Shown here piece after piece: positions 40,641-50,044 of a stretch of 64,000 nucleotides of DNA (its first letter is position 1; every line of letters starts with the position of its first letter). Source of the stretch: UBA1479 sp040218445. Its GTDB lineage: Bacteria > Pseudomonadota > Alphaproteobacteria > Rhodospirillales > Casp-alpha2. The stretch spans positions 186,001-250,000 of the forward strand of contig JAVJRK010000002.1 in assembly GCA_040218445.1 (NCBI GenBank), in the 5' to 3' direction. The position numbers and the translations under genes were made by a program. Under the pieces are notes generated by a model. That model did no database searches and was not told where the DNA came from. It saw only the letters and a list, made by a program, of their open reading frames with translations.

Positions 40641-42816
40641 CATTGGCGCGCATGATGCGCCCGCCGTCAGCGGCGAACATCCGCTGGCTAAGTTCGGGGT
40701 CGTAGTCGAGCATCAGGATCCGGACGAACTGGTCACGAACCTGACGGCCGCCATTCACGAATGGCAGGGCGGAAACAACGATATCATTGCCTGCCTGCCG
40801 ATCCTGCTGGTCGCCCTGGGTTGGAACGGCCGTGCCCGTGCGCTTGCCGATACCCTGCCTCCCCAGGATCAGGTGTTCGACGTCACGGCCCTGCAGAACC
40901 TCATGGGTCGCCTGGGGTATTCCAGCCAAGTTCAAAGCCGGCGGTCGCTTTCCCAGAAAACCCGCTTGCCCGCCCTGGTACTGCCCTCATCCGCCGAGGC
41001 CTTCGTTGCCTTGTCCCTCAGCGGACCGCAAACCGTATCGGTTTACGACCTGAAGACCGGAACGATTCAGGATCGACCGATCAAGTCCACGGGCGGCACG
41101 GTCGTCACCTTCGACGCGCTAGAGGACACCGCCCCGGAAACGAGCCTGAACTGGTATCAGCAGCAGATCCGCCGGTTCGGCCGGTTGTGGGCCTATGCCC
41201 TGATGCTGACGGGGCTGTCCAACGTGCTGGCGCTCAGCATTCCGGTTTTCGTTCTGCTTGCCTATGACCGGGTCATTCCCACGGGATCCATGACCACCTT
41301 GTTCAGTATCGCCGCCGGCGTCGGGCTGGCCCTTGCCACCGATCTTGTGGTGCGCAAGGTCCGCCGCCTGCTGATCAGTCATGCCAGTGCGCGCATCGGC
41401 TATCTGTCAGGTGCCGCCGTGTTCGACCGCCTTCTGTCCCTGCCCACGGCGATGACGGAAAAGGCCAGCATCGGCGCCCAGATCGCCCGCATCCGTGACC
41501 TCGAACGGGTCAAGGAGTTCATCTCTGGCCCTCTTGGCACTTCAATCCTGGACGTTCCCTTCATCCTTATCTTTGTCGGCGCGATTGCCGTCATCGCCGG
41601 CTGGCTCGCGGTTGTGCCGCTATTCGCGGCGCTGTTCTACGTCGCTTGCGGGATCGCATTCTCACGCAAGGTCGCCCGCGAGGTTGAAACCAGCGCCAAG
41701 CTGAACTCCCGGCGCCAGGAATTCGTCATCGAGCTGATCCGCCGCCTGCGCGCCATCAAGGCCGCCGGCAGCACGCGCACCTGGATTGACCGTTACGAGG
41801 ACATTTCCGAACTCTGCGCCAAGGAAAACGCCAAGAACGCGCGCACCACCTCCCTGATTACGATCATCAGCCAGGTCATGATGCTGTCCGCCGGACTGAT
41901 CACCCTGGGCACCGGCGTCCATCTGGTGATTGACGGATCGGTCACCACGGGCGGGCTGATCGCCGCCATGATCCTGGTGTGGCGGGCCATGGCCCCCATG
42001 CAGGGCATGTTCGTATTCCTGACCCGCGTCGATCAGCTTAAGAATTCTATCACCCAGACAAACCGGCTGCTGGCGCTGGCGCCTGAGCGCAGCGGCGGTC
42101 TGCCCCTGACCGCGCCCCAGGGCCATGTTGCCTTCGCCAACGTCACCTTCCGCTATCCCGGCGAGGCCGACCCCGCGTTCTCTAACGTGTCGTTCGAGGC
42201 CAAACCCGGCGAGGTCACCGCCATCGTCGGCAAGAACGGGTCGGGCAAGTCATCCATTCTCAAACTGGTGGCCGGGCTCTATCAGCCGCTGGCCGGGTCG
42301 ATCAAGATCGACGGCCGCGACATTCGCCAGATCGACCCCCGGGACCTGCGCCAGATGATCGCCTTCGTGTCGCAGTCACCGCATTTCTTCAACGGCACCA
42401 TCGCGGAAAACATGCGGATGTCGAATTCCCTGGCCAGCCGGGACGAGATCGTCGAGGCCCTGGAAATGGCCGGCGCCTGGGAAAACGTAGAGGGCCTGGA
42501 GACGTTCATTTCCGCCCGTCAAACGGATCAGTTTTCCAACAGCCTGATGATGCGGCTGTCGCTTGCCCGGGCTTACCTGCGCAAAGCGCCGATCGTCCTG
42601 TTGGACGAGCCGATTACCGGTCTCGACTTCGAGGCCGAATACTACTTCACCTCGGCCATCGACCATCTGCGGGAATCATCGACGGTGTTCATCATCACCC
42701 ATCGGCCCAGCCATCTGCGCGCGGCCGATAACGTCCTCATTCTTGAAGGCGGCCAAGTCCGCTATTTCGGCGCCGCCGCCGAGGTCCGGGGGAAAATCCC
42801 GGCCCATTTGATCTAG
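40633..42816 (+). CDS. type I secretion ABC half-transporter 2 (LssB-like)
   Basis: The 727-residue product has an N-terminal C39-like domain of about 150 residues with no recognisable catalytic Cys, as in secretion ABC proteins that only dock substrate. Then come the membrane domain and a nucleotide-binding domain with Walker A GKNGSGKSSIL and Walker B PIVLLDEPITGLD with its catalytic Glu. The signature is changed (FSNSLMMRLSLARA). Together with its neighbour it would make an asymmetric pump, and it would export the large repeat protein encoded downstream through an HlyD adaptor and a TolC-type pore encoded elsewhere. Confidence 0.87.
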   Translation: MSNIGAHDAPAVSGEHPLAKFGVVVEHQDPDELVTNLTAAIHEWQGGNNDIIACLPILLVALGWNGRARALADTLPPQDQVFDVTALQNLMGRLGYSSQVQSRRSLSQKTRLPALVLPSSAEAFVALSLSGPQTVSVYDLKTGTIQDRPIKSTGGTVVTFDALEDTAPETSLNWYQQQIRRFGRLWAYALMLTGLSNVLALSIPVFVLLAYDRVIPTGSMTTLFSIAAGVGLALATDLVVRKVRRLLISHASARIGYLSGAAVFDRLLSLPTAMTEKASIGAQIARIRDLERVKEFISGPLGTSILDVPFILIFVGAIAVIAGWLAVVPLFAALFYVACGIAFSRKVAREVETSAKLNSRRQEFVIELIRRLRAIKAAGSTRTWIDRYEDISELCAKENAKNARTTSLITIISQVMMLSAGLITLGTGVHLVIDGSVTTGGLIAAMILVWRAMAPMQGMFVFLTRVDQLKNSITQTNRLLALAPERSGGLPLTAPQGHVAFANVTFRYPGEADPAFSNVSFEAKPGEVTAIVGKNGSGKSSILKLVAGLYQPLAGSIKIDGRDIRQIDPRDLRQMIAFVSQSPHFFNGTIAENMRMSNSLASRDEIVEALEMAGAWENVEGLETFISARQTDQFSNSLMMRLSLARAYLRKAPIVLLDEPITGLDFEAEYYFTSAIDHLRESSTVFIITHRPSHLRAADNVLILEGGQVRYFGAAAEVRGKIPAHLI

Positions 42817-42835
42817 CCCAGGCAGGAGCACAGAC

Positions 42836-44182
42836 ATGTCGACCCAAACGCTCGCCACCATTTCCCCGCAGGCCTTCACCCGGCGCCGGCGCGATATCGC
42901 GAATGCGGCATTCCTGGAGGAAACCGGTGTGCCGCACCTTGTCCGGGCCAGCATCTACGTCGCCGTCGCGGCCGTCGTCACCTTCTTCGTCTGGGCCTTT
43001 TTCGCCTCGATCCAGGAAATTGTTCTGACCACGGGCAGCGTCGCCCCCCGCAACGAGGTGCGTACGATCCAGCACCTGGAAGGCGGCATCATTTCCAAAA
43101 TCCTGGTCCAGACCGGCCAACGGGTGAAGGCAGGCGACCCGCTGGTCCGCCTGGACGCCTCGGAGGCGACGGGGGAACTGGCGCAATACAACACCCGCCT
43201 CGCCGCCCTGACGCTTGAGGAAGAACGCCTGCGCGCCTTTGCCGAACATCGTGAACCGGACTTTGATGCCGTCATTCCGGGGTTCGAAAACCTGAAGGCG
43301 GATCAGACCCGCATCCTTAAATCGGAACAGGCGGCGCTGTCGTCCCAGGCCGCGGTTCTGTCCCGTCAGCTTCAGGAACGCCGGGCAACCCTCGAATCCT
43401 TCGTCAACGAACAGAAAAGCCTGGAAGATCAACTTGTCGTTCTTCAGGAAGAATTCGCGATCCAGGAGAAATTGTTCAAGAAGGGGCTCCAGGCCCGCCT
43501 GACCTTCCTTGGCGCGCGCCAGAACCTGCTTGCCGCCCAGGGCGGGCTTCAACGGGTCAAGGACCAGATCGCGACGACGTCGGAGACGGTGGGCGAAATC
43601 GAAGAACGCCTGAACGATCTTGACACTCGCCTGCGCCAGGACACGCTGCGCACCTTGGGCACTGTTACGGCTTCCCGCGCCGAGGTCGAAAAGGTCATTG
43701 TCGGTCTTCAGGACCGGGTCGACCGTCTGGTCGTGACCTCACCGGTTAGCGGCATCGTCCAGAACCTGCCGCTGCAGGCCAGCGCCGGTGTGCTACCGCC
43801 GGGCGGCGTGGTCGCCGAAATCGTGCCCTTGGATGAAGGGCTGATCGTCGAAGCCCGGGTGCTCACCCGTGACATCGGTTTTCTTGAGGTCGGCCAGCCG
43901 GTGACGGTGAAGGTGGATGCCTTTGATTATGCCCGCTACGGCTCGCTCGAAGGGCGCCTGACTGAACTGTCTGCAACCACCTTCCTGGACCAGCAGAACA
44001 ATCCGTTCTACCGCGCCAAGATCGATCTCGATAAGACCTTTGTCGGCAATCCCGCCGATGACAACGCCGTCATGCCCGGCATGACCGTTCAGGCCGATAT
44101 CGTCACCGGCAAACGGACGGTGCTGCAGTATCTGCTGAAACCGCTCTACACGATCGTCAACGAGGCGTTCTGGGAACGCTGA
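42836..44182 (+). CDS. HlyD-family type I secretion adaptor
   Basis: The 448-residue product has a cytoplasmic N-terminus, one membrane helix (around residues 40-60), a lipoyl-like half-motif starting EVRTIQHLEGGIISKIL, a long coiled coil, and the closing beta-barrel part with VTSPVSGIVQNL and a C-terminal MPGMTVQADIVTGKRTVLQYLLKPL signature of HlyD/PrtE adaptors. It links the inner-membrane ABC pair to the outer-membrane pore. GGAG precedes the ATG. Confidence 0.92.
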   Translation: MSTQTLATISPQAFTRRRRDIANAAFLEETGVPHLVRASIYVAVAAVVTFFVWAFFASIQEIVLTTGSVAPRNEVRTIQHLEGGIISKILVQTGQRVKAGDPLVRLDASEATGELAQYNTRLAALTLEEERLRAFAEHREPDFDAVIPGFENLKADQTRILKSEQAALSSQAAVLSRQLQERRATLESFVNEQKSLEDQLVVLQEEFAIQEKLFKKGLQARLTFLGARQNLLAAQGGLQRVKDQIATTSETVGEIEERLNDLDTRLRQDTLRTLGTVTASRAEVEKVIVGLQDRVDRLVVTSPVSGIVQNLPLQASAGVLPPGGVVAEIVPLDEGLIVEARVLTRDIGFLEVGQPVTVKVDAFDYARYGSLEGRLTELSATTFLDQQNNPFYRAKIDLDKTFVGNPADDNAVMPGMTVQADIVTGKRTVLQYLLKPLYTIVNEAFWER

Positions 44183-44258
44183 ACCGAACCCATCAATATC
44201 GCAATCCGATGCCGGATCAGGGGGAGCTGGCGCCAAAGGACAAACTGGAGACATTCAC

Positions 44259-47200
44259 ATGTCGGAAGAATCCGAAACCAACGCCGAAGATGCAACCCCC
44301 GCTTTCTTTGAAGACGCCGATGCACCGGATCAGGAAAAGGAAGAATTCCGGCGCCTGGATGCCCGCGAACGGCCCACCGCATCACAGGAAGGATCGCCGG
44401 ACACGACGGCCGCCGCGAACGCCAGCATTCACCGAGGCAGCCGCTATGAAGGCGGCACCGATGAACTGACATCCGACATCGGTGCGGGCCCGACCGATCC
44501 TCTGGCATCGGACATCGATGTCCCTGTCAATTCCTCCGACCGCCCCGATGTCGACATCACCCCGACAGCCCGCAACAGACAATCCCGACCGGTAGATGGT
44601 GACCCGGTGGCGTCATCCGAGGACGGTACCGGCGCCGCCACCGAAACCACGCTTGACCGTTCGGACCTGCCCGCACCTGCTGAGGCCTCGGTCGGGGCCA
44701 CCGCCCCTGCATCCCGGGAAAGCGCCGCAACGGCCTCGGCCGCCGACGAGAATCAGACTGAACAACAAGCCCCCGGCGCACCCGTGGCAGCCCCGCAATC
44801 CGCCCCCAATGCAGCAGCCGATGACGACGCGGAGTCCGCCCCCACGGCCCAAGCCCCCGCCGTCGTGTTCTCCGGCACCACGGGGAACGAGGACGAGGCG
44901 ATTGCAATCGACCTCGGCGTCACCCTCACGGATACGGACGGCAACGAAACACTCTCCATCACCATTTCCGGCGTACCGGAAGGGGCTCAACTGTCCGGCG
45001 GAACCGACAATGGCGACGGCACTTGGTTGCTGGAACCGTCCGACCTAGCCGGCCTGACCATCACCCCACCCGAAAATTTCAGCGGATCGATTTCCCTCGC
45101 CGTCACTGCAACCGCAACGGAGACCACCGGGCAGACCGCCGTAACGACCGCAACCGCGGACATCACCGTACAAGCCGTCGCCGACGCGCCGGGTCTTAAG
45201 ACAACAGATGAAATCGGCGCTGAAGACACCTCGATTGCCCTGGACATCCAATCCAGCCTGCTGGATACGGACGGCTCTGAAACTCTATCCGTTCGGATCA
45301 GGAATATTCCTAACGGCTCCCAGTTGACCCTCGCCGATGGGACGGAGGTCACCATCACCGGTGGCACCGCCACCCTCACACCCGATCAGTTGGAAGGCCT
45401 CAGCCTGACGCCGCCCGCCGACTTCTCCGGTGAGATCGCGCTCGACATTGTCGCAACCTCCACCGACGGCAGCGATACCGCGACCACCAGCGGCACGCTC
45501 AACGTCGGCGTAACCGCTGTCGCCGACGCGCCGGTGCTCACCATCTCCGACGCCACAGGCCTGGAAGACCAAGCCATCGCCCTGAACATCGATGCGGCCT
45601 TGACCGATTCCGGTGAGACGCTCTCCGTCTCGATCTCCAACATTCCCGAAGGCGCTGTCCTCACCCTGGCCGACGGTACGGTGATACCGGTCACCGGCGG
45701 CACGACGGCCCTGACGCCGGACCAGCTGGACGGCCTCAGCCTGACACCCCCCGCCGACTTCTCCGGCGAGATCGCCCTCAATGTGACCGCAACCTCGACC
45801 GACGGCACGGACACGGACACGACCAGCAGCACGTTGAACATCTCGGTGACGGCTGTCGCCGACGCCCCAACCCTGGACCTGACCGATGCCACGGGCTCCG
45901 AAGATCAAGCCATCGCGCTCAACATCGACGCGGCCCTGACCGATGCCGGTGAGACGCTGGGCGTCTCCATCGGCAACATCCCGGAAGGCGCCGTCCTGAC
46001 CCTGGCCGACGGTACGGTGATACCGGTCACCGGCGGCACGGCGGCCCTGACACCCGATCAGCTGGCCGGCCTCAGCCTGACGCCGCCCGCCAACTTCTCC
46101 GGCGACATCGCCTTGGAGGTCGTCGCGACCTCGACCGACGGCACGGACACCACGACCACCAGCGGCACGCTCAATGTCGGCGTAACCGCCGTCGCCGACG
46201 CCCCAACCCTGGACCTGACCGATGCCACGGGCTCCGAAGATCAAGCCATCGCGCTCGACATCGATTCCTCCCTGGTCGACGGCGGCGAGGTCCTTTCGAT
46301 CTCCATCGGCGACATCCCCGAGGGATCGATCCTCGCCGCCGGCGACGGGACCGTCATTCCCATCGAGGCCGGCGTCGCCGTGCTCAGCCCGGACCAATTG
46401 ACCGGCCTCATCCTGACGCCTCCCACCGACTTCTCCGGTGAGATCGCGCTCGACATTGTCGCGACCTCCACCGACGGCACGGATACGGCCACGACCAGCG
46501 GCACGTTGAACATCTCGGTGACGGCTGTCGCCGACGCGCCAGTGCTGAACGCCTCCGACGCCGCCGGCCTGGAAGATCAGGCCATCGCGCTCAACATCGA
46601 TGCGGCCCTGACCGACACGGACGGCTCCGAGACGCTGAGCGTCTCCATCGGCAACATCCCGGAAGGCGCTGTCCTGACCCTGGCCGACGGCACGGTGATA
46701 CCGGTCACCGGCGGCACGGCGACCCTGACGCCGGACCAGTTGGCCGGTCTCAGCCTGACGCCGCCCGCCGACTTCTCCGGCGAGATCGCCTTGGAGGTCG
46801 TCGCGACTTCCACCGACGGCACGGATACCGCGACCACCAGCGGCACGCTCAATGTCGGCGTCACCGCCGTCGCCGACGCCCCGACCCTGGAACTCACGGA
46901 CGCCAACGGCCTGGAAGATCAGGCCATCGCGCTCGACATCGATGCGGCCCTGACCGATGCCGGTGAGACGCTGAGCGTCACCATCGGCAACATTCCGGAA
47001 GGCTCTGTCTTGGCCCTGGCCGACGGCACGGAAATCACCATCACCGATGGCACGGCAGAACTGACACCCGATCAACTGGCAGGCCTGACGATCACCCCGC
47101 CGCACGATTCGGACGCCGATTTCAACCTGTCCGTGACGACCGTGTCTCATGACGGAACCAGCACGGCGATGACCTCTGCATCGATCCACGTTGCGGTTCA

Positions 47201-49988
47201 GGGGGTCGCCGACGCCCCTCCCCTGGCCATTACCGTCGGCGCCGGAACAGTGTCGGCCGTCGAAATTCCGCCCCAATCGATCACCATCGGTCAAGACAAC
47301 GTCACCACGTCGGACAGCGGCTTTACCGTCACCGCACGGACCCTCAATTCGGACGGCAGCTTGAGCGAACCGTCGAGCGACAACATCAGCCTGAACAGCA
47401 GACCGGTGGGGTTCGGCGTCAAGGGAAGCGCCTCGGGCGCCGATACCGAGCTTGGGTTTAATTCATCGACCGGAACATCCGAAGAACTAACCATCGCCTT
47501 CGACGACGCGGTAACGGGAGCGGATGTCTCTCTTGCCTGGGCCAATGGTGCCGAACAGGCCCACTACGAAGTCTACCGCGACGGCGAGAAAGTCGGTGAA
47601 GGCACGATCCAGGGCGTGACGGATGGAATCGACCCGCCGGTCGCCATTTCGGCCACTGACGGCGGAACGTTCGACGCCATCGTCTTTTCGTCGCCGGGCC
47701 ATGACCATGACTACCTGATCAACGAGGTCAATTTCGAAACAGCGCCCGGAAGCTATGAAATCATCGACTACCCGCTCACCATCGCCACAGGCTTGACCGA
47801 TACAGACGGCTCGGAACAGCTTTCGGTTACGGTGTCCGGCCTGCCCGACGGCGCAGTGCTATCGACGGGGACGGCCAATACCGACGGCAGCGTGACCCTG
47901 ACGGCCGATGAACTCAACGGCCTGGTCCTGACGGCACCCGCCGGAACAGGCAATATTCTGCTTTCGGTGACATCCACCGCGACAGAGAGCAACGGCACCA
48001 GTGCCAGCATCAGCACGCAGGTCAGCATCGACGTGGCTGAGCCGACCATGGACGGCGTGGCCGATGCGCCGACCTTGGGCGTTTCTGATGCCCTGGGCAG
48101 CGAGGATAGCGCCATAACCCTGGACATCCAGGCGGCGCTGACCGACACGGACGGTTCGGAAAGTCTGTCTGTTTCCGTCTCCGGCATACCCGATGGTGCG
48201 GTCCTTTCCCTGGCCGACGGTACGGTAATACCGGTCAACGGCGGCACGGCGGCCTTGAACCCGGACCAGTTGAACGGGGTCAAGCTGACCCCACCCGAGG
48301 ATTTCTCCGGGTCTTTCGACCTTCAGGTCGCCGCAACCTCGACCGAAGGCTCTGAAACGTCCACCGTTACCGGGGTACTCAACGTGTCGGTGTCCCCGGT
48401 CGTCGATACACCCATGTTGTCCGTCGCCCTTGGCGAACCGACGGTTGCCACGGTCGGCGGTACTGCGGTGCCGACCAGTATCACCCTGGACAATTACGCG
48501 GCTCTGGATGCCGGCTATCAAGTGACCGCGCGCTCCATCAATCTGGACGGCAGCCTGACCGAAGCACATGCCGGCAATGTCAGCACCGGCAATGGCGGCA
48601 TCGGTGTCAGGGGCCTTGCTTCCGGTAATGATTATGAAATCGGCCACAGCCTTGTCCACGATGTTTCGGAACAACTGGTCGTCGATTTTGACAGCGCCAT
48701 CACCGAAGCCTCCGTCAGTTTCGCCCAGGCATCACCACTGTTGAAATTCTTCGGTGGCGGTAAGGAGCAAGGCCATTACGACCTTTATCGCGACGGCGAA
48801 AAAGTCGGCGAAGGCGACTTCGCGTCCTCGTCCTGGGGCGGCGATGGCACCTTTACCGCCGCGACAATCGATGAATCCGGATTCGACCAGATCGTGTTTT
48901 CCGCCGCCAAGGGCTATGCCGGCAATGAAGCCGTCACCGTCGGCGACGGCAGCGATTTCATCATCACGCAAATTGATTTCACCGCCAAGGTCGGCGGCGA
49001 TCCCGTCGCGACCTACCCCCTCGACATCCAGGCAGCCCTTACCGATACGGACGGTTCAGAAAGCCTGGCTATCACCATCGCCGGCGTTCCTGCCGACGCC
49101 GCCCTGTCGGCGGGAACGAACAACGGCGACGGCAGTTGGACCCTTGATCCAGATCAACTGGCAGGCCTGAACCTCACCATCCCCGGCACCTTGGACACCG
49201 CCTTCCAGCTGGATATCACCGCCCAGTCGACGGAATCGGACGGCACGACGGCCATGGCCACGACCAACGTCACAGTGACCCCCGACGGCCCCCAGAACGC
49301 GCCGGAGGTGTCCCTGGGCACAACCGAGTTCACCCAGGACTTCCCCATTCAACCGATCTCATTCGCCGCCGATGCCGTGCTGAGCGATCTGGACGGATCG
49401 GAGATCTCCCAAGCCGTCATCGCCATCAGCGACGGGTACAATCTGGGCGACATCCTGTCCGTGGAAGACAACACGATCATCGACGACCTGACCGGAAAGA
49501 CCATGATTTCCGGCACCAATATCGAGGTCGTCGGCGGCGGGTTCGACCTGACCTCCAACGCCCTGACCCTACAGGGCACGGACAGCGTCGAAGCCTATCA
49601 ATCGGTGATCAACAGCCTGACTTTCAACAGCCTGTCGCCGGAACTGATCGAAGGGACACGTACCGTTTCGATCACGGTCATGGATGACACGGGCCTGGTC
49701 AGCCAGACGGCGGATCTGGGCATCACGTTGAACGACCCCTTGGCGACCGACCTGTTCGCCGATGGCGGAACGGCCACGACCGACCCGGCCCTGGCCGCCC
49801 TGTCGGACCCAGCGCTGGCGGAAACCACGGATCCGAACACGGACTGGCTGACGGCGACGGAAAGCGAGCCAGTCAGTGCGTTTGACGACCCCGCCGCCGA
49901 AACGGCTCTCCCCGATGTGGACGGCGCGGACAGCGGATTGTCCTCTGATCCCGCGATTTCCGATGCCCAGGACCTGACGACGATCTAG
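44259..49988 (+). CDS. large repeat protein, likely type I secreted adhesin
   Basis: The 1909-residue product has an acidic, Ala/Pro/Glu-rich N-terminus (about 1-200), then cadherin/Ig-like repeats of about 112 residues, each ending VxAVADAPxL and containing TLTPDQLxGLSLTPPADFSGEIAL. Two non-repeat modules near 990-1160 and 1385-1580 share an HYxxYRDGEKVGEG motif and may bind ligand. No RTX nonapeptides (GGxGxDx) were seen, and the end (DAQDLTTI) may be the secretion signal. Its place behind the ABC/HlyD genes marks it as their substrate; adhesion or biofilm function is inferred. Confidence 0.75.
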   Translation: MSEESETNAEDATPAFFEDADAPDQEKEEFRRLDARERPTASQEGSPDTTAAANASIHRGSRYEGGTDELTSDIGAGPTDPLASDIDVPVNSSDRPDVDITPTARNRQSRPVDGDPVASSEDGTGAATETTLDRSDLPAPAEASVGATAPASRESAATASAADENQTEQQAPGAPVAAPQSAPNAAADDDAESAPTAQAPAVVFSGTTGNEDEAIAIDLGVTLTDTDGNETLSITISGVPEGAQLSGGTDNGDGTWLLEPSDLAGLTITPPENFSGSISLAVTATATETTGQTAVTTATADITVQAVADAPGLKTTDEIGAEDTSIALDIQSSLLDTDGSETLSVRIRNIPNGSQLTLADGTEVTITGGTATLTPDQLEGLSLTPPADFSGEIALDIVATSTDGSDTATTSGTLNVGVTAVADAPVLTISDATGLEDQAIALNIDAALTDSGETLSVSISNIPEGAVLTLADGTVIPVTGGTTALTPDQLDGLSLTPPADFSGEIALNVTATSTDGTDTDTTSSTLNISVTAVADAPTLDLTDATGSEDQAIALNIDAALTDAGETLGVSIGNIPEGAVLTLADGTVIPVTGGTAALTPDQLAGLSLTPPANFSGDIALEVVATSTDGTDTTTTSGTLNVGVTAVADAPTLDLTDATGSEDQAIALDIDSSLVDGGEVLSISIGDIPEGSILAAGDGTVIPIEAGVAVLSPDQLTGLILTPPTDFSGEIALDIVATSTDGTDTATTSGTLNISVTAVADAPVLNASDAAGLEDQAIALNIDAALTDTDGSETLSVSIGNIPEGAVLTLADGTVIPVTGGTATLTPDQLAGLSLTPPADFSGEIALEVVATSTDGTDTATTSGTLNVGVTAVADAPTLELTDANGLEDQAIALDIDAALTDAGETLSVTIGNIPEGSVLALADGTEITITDGTAELTPDQLAGLTITPPHDSDADFNLSVTTVSHDGTSTAMTSASIHVAVQGVADAPPLAITVGAGTVSAVEIPPQSITIGQDNVTTSDSGFTVTARTLNSDGSLSEPSSDNISLNSRPVGFGVKGSASGADTELGFNSSTGTSEELTIAFDDAVTGADVSLAWANGAEQAHYEVYRDGEKVGEGTIQGVTDGIDPPVAISATDGGTFDAIVFSSPGHDHDYLINEVNFETAPGSYEIIDYPLTIATGLTDTDGSEQLSVTVSGLPDGAVLSTGTANTDGSVTLTADELNGLVLTAPAGTGNILLSVTSTATESNGTSASISTQVSIDVAEPTMDGVADAPTLGVSDALGSEDSAITLDIQAALTDTDGSESLSVSVSGIPDGAVLSLADGTVIPVNGGTAALNPDQLNGVKLTPPEDFSGSFDLQVAATSTEGSETSTVTGVLNVSVSPVVDTPMLSVALGEPTVATVGGTAVPTSITLDNYAALDAGYQVTARSINLDGSLTEAHAGNVSTGNGGIGVRGLASGNDYEIGHSLVHDVSEQLVVDFDSAITEASVSFAQASPLLKFFGGGKEQGHYDLYRDGEKVGEGDFASSSWGGDGTFTAATIDESGFDQIVFSAAKGYAGNEAVTVGDGSDFIITQIDFTAKVGGDPVATYPLDIQAALTDTDGSESLAITIAGVPADAALSAGTNNGDGSWTLDPDQLAGLNLTIPGTLDTAFQLDITAQSTESDGTTAMATTNVTVTPDGPQNAPEVSLGTTEFTQDFPIQPISFAADAVLSDLDGSEISQAVIAISDGYNLGDILSVEDNTIIDDLTGKTMISGTNIEVVGGGFDLTSNALTLQGTDSVEAYQSVINSLTFNSLSPELIEGTRTVSITVMDDTGLVSQTADLGITLNDPLATDLFADGGTATTDPALAALSDPALAETTDPNTDWLTATESEPVSAFDDPAAETALPDVDGADSGLSSDPAISDAQDLTTI
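45174..47205 (+). repeat. six tandem 336-345-bp repeat units within the adhesin gene
   Basis: Unit boundaries at the GTCGCCGACGC motif lie near 45174, 45519, 45855, 46191, 46527, 46869 and 47205. The units starting at 45855 and 46191 share more than 60 bp of almost identical DNA. The regular length and identity point to recent duplication or gene conversion. Confidence 0.8.
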
Positions 49989-50044
49989 ACTTACCCGCAT
50001 GCAGGTGCCTACCCTGCTATCGCAGTCAATATGATGGGACAGAC

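Noticed and set aside
45174..47205. Regular repeats considered as a CRISPR-like array
   Set aside because: The units are 336-345 bp, in frame, protein-coding and without spacers.
45285..47294. Long minus-strand open frame of 669 codons opposite the adhesin repeats
   Set aside because: It mirrors the repetitive GC-rich coding sequence on the plus strand; the product is Gly/Arg/Asp-rich with no ribosome site or recognisable domain.
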